DNA of 64,000 nt. Source: a bacterium (lineage in GTDB: Bacteria > SZUA-182 > DTGQ01). Positions 50,150 through 57,516 of this stretch are shown here, piece after piece (position 1 is the first letter of the stretch; each line of letters starts with the position of its first letter). The notes under the pieces are model-generated. The model was not told the DNA's origin. It saw only the letters and a list, made by a program, of their open reading frames with translations, and made no database searches. Location of the stretch: positions 106,444-170,443 of the forward strand of contig JBFLZW010000055.1 of assembly GCA_040755755.1 (NCBI GenBank), given 5' to 3'. The translations under genes and the position numbers were made by a program.

Positions 50150-51448
50150 ATGATCCATAGCAATGAAATGTCTGAAAAAAAATACTTTATCTTCCTCTGG
50201 TCCTGCACGGGCATAGCTCTGGTTTTTACCATATCTTTTCTGGTCAAATATCTCAATGACGTTCACAGCGCTTTGGCCAACGGCAGGTACCTGGCTGGCT
50301 ACCTGGTTTTATTCATCCCTCTGAGCATTGGGCTCTACAAGGGGTCAGACGAACTCGGCCAGAAAATTCTGCTTTTCTACGGCATTGTACTCATGTTCTG
50401 GGCGTATGGACTGCTCCTTTCAACTGCCAGTTGGCTCTCCTTATGTCTTGGGCTGCTTTTTATGTGCGGCTGGATGCGGGAATACGATGAAGGCTGGTCA
50501 CATCTTCTCTTTCTGACCATTCTCCTGTGCACCCTGCTGCTCGGAGAATCAATACCTCAGTTCGGCGTCCGGTTTGCCGGAAGCAAGGACCTGTTATGGG
50601 CAGGTCTGTTTGATGAATTCCTGCATATCCTGGCCGCCCTCCTGGTAATATTTCCCCTCCTCCTGTCCGAGGACAAAATGGCCAAAAGAGGATATCTGCT
50701 GGCCATCATGATGCTGGCTGCGGTACTCATCGACCTTGATCATATCGACCCCCTGCTTTTTCTCAGTACCGGACAGGGAGTATTCAGGGCACGGACTCCG
50801 GTTCACAGCTTCTTGTGGGGCGGGATCATCTCCCTGCCCTTGTGGTTTCACCGGGATAAAAAATTCGGCCTGGCGTTTTTACTGGCCCATTTTTCTCATA
50901 TTCTCCGGGATTCCTACGGATTGGGGCGCATACAAATGCTCTGGCCCCTCTCTATCCCCAAATATCCCAGGCCGGTATATCCTCTCGGTATGGTTGTCCT
51001 GTTTCTTGTTTCCCTGGGGTTCCACTACCGGAAGCATCTGAAAGAGGGCTGCGCCAGAATTATCAAGCCGATTCTCTGGTCCGCGAGCTTTGCCCTGCTG
51101 ACAGGACTTGGGATATTTTTCCTGAAAAGACTGCCTCCCCCAAGAAACCAGCTACTGCCTCAGGGTGCCCGATGGGTGCAGAAGGGATTTTTTCTCCTGC
51201 TGGTGATGGAAATTTTTGTCCTTTCACTCTGGTTTCCTGACAAGGAAACCACGGAATTTCATGCCTGCTGCCCCAACCCCTACCTCCTTTCCGGTGTCTG
51301 CTCCGGCCTTATTGCAGGGATTGCATACGTTCTGTCTGCCGGAATATCCACCTTGCCCTACCTTGTATCCCTCGCCATCCCAGGCATCTTTCTCCTCGTG
51401 CTTACCTGCTGCCAGCGGCGGGGAAAGCAGGTTATCAGTGGCCAGTAA
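50150..51448 (+). CDS. Membrane-bound YdjM-like metal-dependent hydrolase
   Basis: 432 residues with about ten membrane segments. The middle carries LIDLDHIDPLLFL, then RTPVHSFLWG and LLAHFSHILRDSYGLGRI. These conserved Asp/His residues match the YdjM/DUF457-type family of membrane proteins with a putative metal site. Activity in this family is poorly defined. The last residues come from the dispersed tatcagtggccag repeat, so the C-terminus may have been altered. It precedes the cytochrome genes. Confidence 0.7.
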   Translation: MIHSNEMSEKKYFIFLWSCTGIALVFTISFLVKYLNDVHSALANGRYLAGYLVLFIPLSIGLYKGSDELGQKILLFYGIVLMFWAYGLLLSTASWLSLCLGLLFMCGWMREYDEGWSHLLFLTILLCTLLLGESIPQFGVRFAGSKDLLWAGLFDEFLHILAALLVIFPLLLSEDKMAKRGYLLAIMMLAAVLIDLDHIDPLLFLSTGQGVFRARTPVHSFLWGGIISLPLWFHRDKKFGLAFLLAHFSHILRDSYGLGRIQMLWPLSIPKYPRPVYPLGMVVLFLVSLGFHYRKHLKEGCARIIKPILWSASFALLTGLGIFFLKRLPPPRNQLLPQGARWVQKGFFLLLVMEIFVLSLWFPDKETTEFHACCPNPYLLSGVCSGLIAGIAYVLSAGISTLPYLVSLAIPGIFLLVLTCCQRRGKQVISGQ

Positions 51449-51551
51449 AGACAGTGGTCAGTGACCACTCTCTTCATTTTCTCCTTAAACTTTCAGCCCG
51501 AAAGGAACGATAAGAAAATAATAGCGGAAAATGGAGGTCTTGAGTATAGGT

Positions 51552-52076
51552 ATGATAAGCAAAAGGAAAGTCGGTCTGGCCTTGTGCAATATGGCCACTA
51601 TCGGTATTTTTCTCATTCCTGTCACGATTTGTTCAGGCTCTTTTGCTCAATCCTCGTTACCGTTTCACCTGTCCAGCAGAGAGGAGAAGATCGAGGCATT
51701 TCCCTGTCAGGACTGCCATGAGGATATGTCGGCAGAAGGGGGAGACGAAAATGCGCAGCCACAGGAACATGCCGGAATTTCGCTCAAGCATGGGGGCTTA
51801 CGGTGTTTCAACTGTCATGATCAAAAGGACCGGGATACCCTGCAAACCGTCGATCATCGCCGGGTCAGCTTTTCCAATATGGAAGAGGTGTGCGGTGGAT
51901 GTCATGCGGCTGATTACCGGGATTGGACCAAAGGGATTCATGGCAAGCTGGTTGGCTCCTGGAAAGGAATTCAGCGGGGACTTCGCTGCGTGGAGTGCCA
52001 TGATGTCCACGAACCAAAGCCGATAACTGTCAAACCGGAGCGGCCCCCCGATCCACCGGCCGCATCGCACCCATAA
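51552..52076 (+). CDS. Four-haem c-type cytochrome
   Basis: 174 residues from ATG 51552 (ATG 51531 is possible). A signal peptide (about 6-33, ending SFAQ) leads to the periplasm. Four CxxCH haem-binding motifs are present: CQDCH, CFNCH, CGGCH and CVECH. The C-terminal tail is proline-rich. The next two genes encode a Tat-exported Fe-S protein and an NrfD-like membrane protein, so it is likely the electron donor or acceptor of that complex. Confidence 0.88.
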   Translation: MISKRKVGLALCNMATIGIFLIPVTICSGSFAQSSLPFHLSSREEKIEAFPCQDCHEDMSAEGGDENAQPQEHAGISLKHGGLRCFNCHDQKDRDTLQTVDHRRVSFSNMEEVCGGCHAADYRDWTKGIHGKLVGSWKGIQRGLRCVECHDVHEPKPITVKPERPPDPPAASHP

Positions 52077-52123
52077 GGTCACAGCCATAACCTGAACATG
52101 AGGTAGGAGCTGGAAACGTAACT

Positions 52124-52999
52124 ATGCTGACACGAAGGGAGTTTATTAAAAAATCGACTCAAGGGGCCTCTTTGCTGAGCCTGTCTTCATTAATCAGCGG
52201 CTGCTTTTCAGAAAAGTTTTTCCAGGATCACATCAGGCGGATGAGTCGGGAAGAACTGCACAAGACCATTCAACGGCTGGAAAATGAATACCGGCAGAAA
52301 TTTTGCCGGCAGATCAAGATCAAAACCACTCCTGCTCAGCAGGATGTTCTGTTTGGCATGACTCTGGACCTTTCCAAGTGCATCGGCTGCCGAAGGTGTG
52401 TATGGGCCTGTGCTCAAGAGAACAACCAATCCAGAAAGCCCCAGATCACCTGGATCGATGTACTTGAGATGAAGCATGGGTCAATGGATATTAAGGAAGG
52501 AAACCGTTACTACCGGCACGAATCAACTCCGGCGGAAGGATATTTTTACCTGCCGATCCAGTGTCAGCAGTGCCAGGATCCTCCCTGTGTCAAGGTCTGT
52601 CCGGTGAACGCCACCTGGAAGGAGCCGGACGGGATTGTAGTCATTGACTACGACTGGTGCATCGGATGCCGCTACTGTCTGGCCGCCTGCCCATACGGTG
52701 CCCGGAAATACAACTGGAGCCGCCCCTCCTTGCCGGCAAATGAGATAAATCCTGATGTTCACCTTCTGGGAAACCGGCCGCGAGACAAAGGTGAGGTTGA
52801 AAAATGCACTTTCTGCCTTCACCGGACCAGGGAGGGACGCTATCCTGCCTGTGTTGAGGTCTGCCCTACCGGTGCCCGGAAATTCGGCGATCTCCTTGAC
52901 CCGAAAAGCGTTGTCCGCACAATCCTGGCTGAGAAAAATGTCTTTGTGCTCAAGCCGGAATCGAACACCAAACCAAGGTTCTATTACTATTTTGGATAG
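52124..52999 (+). CDS. Tat-exported 4x[4Fe-4S] ferredoxin subunit (DsrO/HybA/QrcC-like)
   Basis: 291 residues. Twin-arginine signal TRREFIKKS (3-11) and a following hydrophobic stretch indicate Tat export. The Fe-S clusters are bound by Cys sets including CIGCRRCVWAC, CQQCQDPPCVKVCPV, CIGCRYCLAACPY, and CTFC...CVEVCPTGA. It matches the periplasmic electron-transfer subunit of DMSO-reductase-like and Dsr/Hmc/Qrc-type membrane complexes. It carries no catalytic domain itself. Confidence 0.92.
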   Translation: MLTRREFIKKSTQGASLLSLSSLISGCFSEKFFQDHIRRMSREELHKTIQRLENEYRQKFCRQIKIKTTPAQQDVLFGMTLDLSKCIGCRRCVWACAQENNQSRKPQITWIDVLEMKHGSMDIKEGNRYYRHESTPAEGYFYLPIQCQQCQDPPCVKVCPVNATWKEPDGIVVIDYDWCIGCRYCLAACPYGARKYNWSRPSLPANEINPDVHLLGNRPRDKGEVEKCTFCLHRTREGRYPACVEVCPTGARKFGDLLDPKSVVRTILAEKNVFVLKPESNTKPRFYYYFG

Positions 53000-54291
53000 T
53001 GAGGAGTATGATACCTGACCACGTGAAGAAAACCAGTTCAAACCTCTTTCCCCGGCTCCTTACGGGAGGATGGGCTTATTACCTCTGGCTGTCCGTTCTG
53101 GGAATTACCGTGGCGGCAGGCGCTTTAGCCTTTGCCTTTCAGGTTCGAGATGGCCTGATCATCACCGGCATGCGCGATCCTTTCCCCTGGGGGCTCTATA
53201 TTGCCAATTTTGCCTTTCTGGTAGGCATAGCGGCAGCCGCAGTCCTGGTGATTATTCCCTCGTATATTTACCACTATCAGCCTTTGAAGGAAATCTGCCT
53301 CATCGGAGAGTTTTTGTCCGCTGCCTCGATCGTCATGGCCCTGTTTTTTGTGGTCATTGACCTGGGCAGGCCAGACCGCTTCTGGCACATTCTCCCCGGC
53401 CCGGGGCTGCTCCACTTTCCCCAATCCCCCATGGGCTGGGACTGCCTGGTCCTGTGGGGTTATCTGCTTCTCAACCTGGTCCTGTGCGGCTATATCTTAC
53501 GATGCAAATACCAGGGCAGGCAGCCAAACCTTCGCCTGCTCATGCCCCTGGTTTATCTTTCCATTGTCTGGGCCATCAGTATTCATACGGTAACTGCCTT
53601 CATCTACTGCGCGCTCTCCTCCGTTCCCTCCTGGCACCAGGCGATTACGATACCCCGGTTTCTGGCTTCGGCTTTTGCCTCCGGCCCTGCTCTTTTGATC
53701 CTGATCCTTCAGGTCATTGGACGCTACACCCGGTGGCCGGTAGAAAAAAAAGCACTCTCCAAACTGGCCGAAATCATGACGGTGGCCTTATTCTTCAACC
53801 TGTTTATGCTCGGAGCCGAAATATTGGTTGAAGGTTACACCAGAGGCTCTCATTTTTCCCACTGGCAATACCTGCTCTTCGGGCTTCATGGACATACCGG
53901 CTGGGTCTTTCTCACCTGGACCGCAGTAGCGGCTCAAGGTTTCTCTTTGATTCTCCTTTTGGTTCCCCGGATCCGCTGTAACCTGAAGCTTCTCAGCCTC
54001 TGCTGCACCGCCATATTTGCCGGAATCTGGCTTGAGAAGGGAATCGGACTTCTCGCCTTCGGATTTATCCCCTCAAACCTTGGGGAGATATTTGAATACC
54101 GTGTCACATCCGCTGAGATCGCCATTACTGCGGCCATCTGGGCTATCGGTATGCTCATTATTACTCTGCTGGTCAAGCTGACTATCCTGATTGAAACAGG
54201 AGCTTGCCGTCATGTCGATAAAGCTCAGGGCGAGCAGACAAAGGCCGCACAGATCGAGGCCGGAGAAGAAGTAACACCCCTGACCCAGTGA
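52999..54291 (+). CDS. NrfD-family membrane quinol-interacting subunit
   Basis: 430 residues from GTG 52999 (overlapping the ferredoxin stop by one base; ATG 53008 is another candidate). About ten membrane helices. RDPFPWGLYIANFAFLVGIA and VVIDLGRPDRFWHILPGP are typical of the NrfD/PsrC family, which exchanges electrons between quinone and the Fe-S subunit. With the cytochrome and ferredoxin it forms a three-subunit set. Confidence 0.92.
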   Translation: MRSMIPDHVKKTSSNLFPRLLTGGWAYYLWLSVLGITVAAGALAFAFQVRDGLIITGMRDPFPWGLYIANFAFLVGIAAAAVLVIIPSYIYHYQPLKEICLIGEFLSAASIVMALFFVVIDLGRPDRFWHILPGPGLLHFPQSPMGWDCLVLWGYLLLNLVLCGYILRCKYQGRQPNLRLLMPLVYLSIVWAISIHTVTAFIYCALSSVPSWHQAITIPRFLASAFASGPALLILILQVIGRYTRWPVEKKALSKLAEIMTVALFFNLFMLGAEILVEGYTRGSHFSHWQYLLFGLHGHTGWVFLTWTAVAAQGFSLILLLVPRIRCNLKLLSLCCTAIFAGIWLEKGIGLLAFGFIPSNLGEIFEYRVTSAEIAITAAIWAIGMLIITLLVKLTILIETGACRHVDKAQGEQTKAAQIEAGEEVTPLTQ

Positions 54292-54520
54292 ATAAGGGCC
54301 GCTGACCTAACCAGCTCATCATGAGCTGCCCAGTCTCCAACTTGTCATCCAGGGATGATGGTGTCAGCCTAAAATAAAAAATTCAAACACTTAACTTCTT
54401 GCTTCCGATGTATTATCATAGAGAGGAAGAGAACGATATACGATAAGGACCATCGGCTGTTAGGTTTTCTTGGACAGGATTACCGATGAACCAAGAGAGC
54501 CCGATGGAGGAAAGGAATAT
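54292..54520. other. Intergenic region before rpoD
   Basis: It contains a 17-bp palindrome CAGCTCAT-C-ATGAGCTG (54312-54328), with no T tail, and a purine-rich leader. No promoter stood out with confidence. Confidence 0.4.
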
Positions 54521-56299
54521 ATGACCAAAGAGAATGAAGAAAAATTAGAACAACTGATAAACCTGGGGAAGGATCGGGGAGGTTATCTAACCTATACCGA
54601 GGTTAATGATTTCCTTCCGGATGAGGTCATATCTGCGGATGAAATCGATGACCTCGTAGCGGAGCTGGAAGAAAAAGGTATTGAACTGGTCGATACTCCT
54701 CCTGTTGTGGGCGAAGAAGAGCGAGGGCATCCCGCAGGAGAAGCCCGCAGCATCCTGTCCCTGTCTTTCGGAGAGGAAGAAGCCGGGGAGGAAGAGGCTG
54801 TGCAGGGAGAACAGGAGGCTGCTCCGGAAGAGGATGATGAAGAAGAGGAGGCAACTCTCGACTATGCACGGTTATACCTGAGAGAGATGGGAGCGGTGCC
54901 TCTTCTGACCCACGAGGAGGAGATAAGCCTTGCCAAACAGATCGAGGAGGGTGAAAATGAGGTTATCCGCGCGGCCCTTGCTTCTCCCCTCACCTTCAGA
55001 AAAGCAGCCGAATTCGCAGATATGCTGCTCTCGAACAAAGAACCCGAAGAATTGGCCAGAGAGCTGGAGGCGGAGAATTATCCGATTGAGGAATCACTCG
55101 ATATCCCCCCGATGCTCTCCCTGATCAACCAGGTCAAAAGGCTGATCGAACAGGACCGGCTGGCACAGGAGGAGGCAGCGGTCAGGGGCCGGATTCCGGA
55201 TACTGCCCATGCCAGGATGAAAAAGCAGGATCATCAGAGGAAAGATACAATCGTCTCCCTCCTCAAGCAGATAAACCAAAGGGTCAGGTTTATTGATAAG
55301 ATCGTCCAGAGCCTGAAAGAGCTCGGAGCGCAGGCAGCCAAAGCCGAGGATGAAATCATCCGGGCCGGGGAGCACATCAAAACTCCTTCCGGGCAATGGC
55401 CCGCTTTCCCCCAGCCGGAGAATAACGATCAAGGCGGCAGAGATGAACAGGATAAATACCTGCGGATAATCACCAATGCCCGAAAGACCATCCGCCGGGT
55501 GGAGGAAGAGGCCATGCTGCCACTGGAGGACTTAAAGCGCACCATCCAGGTCATCAAGAGCGGCGAGGCGAAGACCAGACAGGCCAAAGACCATATGACC
55601 AGGGCCAACCTGCGCCTGGTGGTCTCCATTGCCAGAAGGTACATGAACCGCGGCCTGCCCTTCCTGGATCTGGTCCAGGAGGGAAATATCGGGCTGATGA
55701 GAGCTGTGGACAAGTTCGACTACACCATGGGGCACCGATTCAGCACCTATGCCACCTGGTGGATCAGGCAGGCTATCACCCGGGCTATCGCCGATCAGGC
55801 CCGGATGATCCGTATCCCCGTGCATATGACGGAAACCATCACCAAGCTGATCCGCGCCTCCACTGCCCTCGCGCAGGAGCTGGGGCGGCAGCCTACGGCG
55901 CAGGAGATCGCCGAACGCCTGAATGTTCCCGTAGAGAAAGTCAGCAAGGCGCTGGAAACCGTCAAAGAGCCGATCTCCCTGGAAACTCCTATCGGTGAAG
56001 AGGAGGAAAGCTACCTGGAGGATTTTGTCGAGGATAAAAAGATCGCCTCCCCTGAGGAGGAAGCTACTCGCCAGAACCTCTCGGAGCAGACCCGGAGAAT
56101 GCTGGCTACCCTGACCCCCCGCGAGGAGGAAATCCTGCGGATGCGCTTTGGAATCGATGAGTCGGAGGACCATACCCTGGAGGAAATAGGGGAGAGATTC
56201 CACGTTACCCGAGAGCGCATCCGGCAGATCGAGGCCAAGGCACTGCGCAAACTGCGCCACCCCTCCCGCTCCGAACAGATCAAGGAATTCGTGAGATAG
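54521..56299 (+). CDS. rpoD: Primary sigma factor RpoD (sigma70)
   Basis: 592 residues from ATG 54521 (GGAGG upstream; an earlier start at 54470 adds unrelated residues). Region 1.1 opens with [20 protein letters not shown], followed by an acidic stretch (EEDDEEEEA). Region 1.2 is [20 protein letters not shown]. Region 2 contains [20 protein letters not shown] and [11 protein letters not shown]. Region 4 has [21 protein letters not shown] non-conserved helical insert sits at about 190-350. It directs housekeeping transcription. Confidence 0.97.
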   Translation: MTKENEEKLEQLINLGKDRGGYLTYTEVNDFLPDEVISADEIDDLVAELEEKGIELVDTPPVVGEEERGHPAGEARSILSLSFGEEEAGEEEAVQGEQEAAPEEDDEEEEATLDYARLYLREMGAVPLLTHEEEISLAKQIEEGENEVIRAALASPLTFRKAAEFADMLLSNKEPEELARELEAENYPIEESLDIPPMLSLINQVKRLIEQDRLAQEEAAVRGRIPDTAHARMKKQDHQRKDTIVSLLKQINQRVRFIDKIVQSLKELGAQAAKAEDEIIRAGEHIKTPSGQWPAFPQPENNDQGGRDEQDKYLRIITNARKTIRRVEEEAMLPLEDLKRTIQVIKSGEAKTRQAKDHMTRANLRLVVSIARRYMNRGLPFLDLVQEGNIGLMRAVDKFDYTMGHRFSTYATWWIRQAITRAIADQARMIRIPVHMTETITKLIRASTALAQELGRQPTAQEIAERLNVPVEKVSKALETVKEPISLETPIGEEEESYLEDFVEDKKIASPEEEATRQNLSEQTRRMLATLTPREEEILRMRFGIDESEDHTLEEIGERFHVTRERIRQIEAKALRKLRHPSRSEQIKEFVR

Positions 56300-56366
56300 T
56301 GGAGGCAGAGGGGACCACAAGGGGCGTTAGACAGCGGGATAGCGGGATTCGTGAAATAGCTAAGGG

Positions 56367-56632
56367 GAATGGCACTTACATAAGCCAAGCTTATAAATAG
56401 AGAGGACACAAAGCACACAGGGAAAAAAGATCTCCCGCAGAAGACGCAGAGAACAACCAATCCGGCAAGGTCCTGATGAAAGTCGGGATATATCGATGTG
56501 TCAACGGCCTGGAAGCAAGCAAAAAGTAAAAAGGCACAAGGAGGAACTTGTTTTACTTTTACTTTTCAATGATATCCTCTGCGTCTCAGCGTCTCTGCGG
56601 GAAAATTACTAATTCTTATGTAAGTGCCATTC
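56367..56632. mobile_element. 266-bp MITE with 18-bp perfect terminal inverted repeats
   Basis: GAATGGCACTTACATAAG (56367-56384) is the exact reverse complement of 56615-56632. Subterminal text is also inverted: ctcccgcagaagacgcagag on the left, and ctgcgtctcagcgtctctgcggg on the right. There is no coding capacity. A second copy begins at 63770. Confidence 0.9.
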
Positions 56633-56785
56633 ATTTTAAGCGTGGAAGATTATTTACGAAATATTATAAACCAACCGACAATCCTTACTGAAATTCAACT
56701 TAGTGCGCAAGAGGCTGGCTTAGATAGAATGACAGATGAGGAAATTGATGCTGAGATCAAGGCTTATAGAAAATCAAAAAGATAA
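56624..56785 (+). pseudogene. Antitoxin gene, 3' part only
   Basis: The end of the protein reads VEDYLRNIINQPTILTEIQL, then SAQEAGLDRMTDEEIDAEI, then KAYRKSKR. The AGLDRMTDEEIDAEI pattern is common at the C-terminus of antitoxins that precede PIN-domain toxins. Its 5' part is missing, and it directly abuts the right end of the MITE, so insertion probably removed or displaced it. GTG 56642 could still start a 47-residue fragment. Confidence 0.65.
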
Positions 56786-56797
56786 AATTTTCCACAT

Positions 56798-56947
56798 ATG
56801 CTAAAAATTGTAGTTGATACTAACGGAGTAGTCTCAGCATTTTTAAAGCCTTACAGTAACCCGGCATTAATCCTTGCACTCATTGCTCAACAAGAGGTTA
56901 ATTTATGCCTGAGCAGGAATATTTTAACTGAGTATAGACAAAATTGA
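56798..56947 (+). pseudogene. PIN-domain toxin, N-terminal fragment
   Basis: 49 residues from ATG 56798: LKIVVDTNGVVSAFLKPYSN, then PALILALIAQQEVNLCLSRN, then ILTEYR. The first Asp of the PIN site (VVDTN) is present, but the acidic residues of the second half are missing. The normal protein is about 140 residues. The frame ends where HepT-like sequence begins. Confidence 0.75.
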
Positions 56948-57375
56948 GACTTTTGTGCAGGGCATGGATTTTTCTGAGTTTGTCCATGACGATAAAACGA
57001 GCAGTGCAGTAGTCAGAAAGCCTGAAATAATAGGCGAAGCAGCCAAGAATATCCCCTCGTATATCAGACAGCGGTATAAAGAACTGCCCTGGGCAGAGAT
57101 GGCCAAAACAAGAGACAAGATCATCCACTTCTATTTTGGGGTAGATTACGAGATTATCTGGAAAGTCATTATACTGTGAACGGGTGAATATTGAACTTCT
57201 TATTAGGAGTCAGAATCCAGGAGTCAGAAGTCAGAAGAAAAGATAGCCTTTATTCTGACTCCTGACTCCTGAATTCTCGACAAAAAGTAAAGTTTTAACC
57301 CGTTTGCAGTATAAAGGAAAATTGCCTGGTCTCAAGCCATATCTTGAGAAGATATTGGACGACCTTAATAAGTGA
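56928..57375 (+). pseudogene. HepT-like toxin gene (DUF86), truncated and split by a MITE
   Basis: The frame starts without an N-terminus (IDKIETFVQGMDFSEFVHDD) and continues with EIIGEAAKNIPSYIRQRYKE. The HEPN RX4HXY motif RDKIIHFY is intact. The frame is interrupted after WKVI by the element at 57172-57311, and the last part KGKLPGLKPYLEKILDDLNK ends at TGA 57375. Removing the element and one TA restores WKVIKGKLPGLKPYLEK in frame. About 30 N-terminal residues are lost at the junction with the PIN fragment. No MNT partner is adjacent. Confidence 0.85.
57172..57311. mobile_element. 140-bp MITE with TA target duplication
   Basis: The left end TACTGTGAACGGGTGAA and the reverse complement of the right end TACTGCAAACGGGTTAA agree at 14 of 17 positions. 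The flanks 57170-57171 and 57312-57313 are both TA. The interior has inverted ggagtcagaa / ttctgactcc stretches. TA duplication is characteristic of elements moved by IS630/Tc1-mariner transposases. A degraded relative is at about 9177-9280. Confidence 0.88.
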
Positions 57376-57516
57376 GAAGTAATTGACCTTTTTATTACCC
57401 AACTTATTATCCAGCCATTTTTAATCTTGTCTTTTGTTAACCTTTAATTTATCATTGAGAAAAATAATGGCATAGTGATCCATAGATAAAGACTTCCACT
57501 TTATTAATTCAAACCC

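Larger units (their letters stand above)
56300..57516. other. Accessory region: MITEs and toxin-antitoxin remnants
   Basis: Between rpoD and hsdR. From left to right: a 266-bp MITE (56367-56632), the end of an antitoxin gene, the start of a PIN toxin gene, the rest of a HepT gene broken by a second MITE, and about 140 bases of plain sequence before hsdR. Nothing here looks intact. Confidence 0.85.

Noticed and set aside
55532-56320. 262-codon minus-strand frame opposite rpoD
   Set aside because: Shadow of the rpoD reading frame; no protein-like motif and no ribosome binding site.
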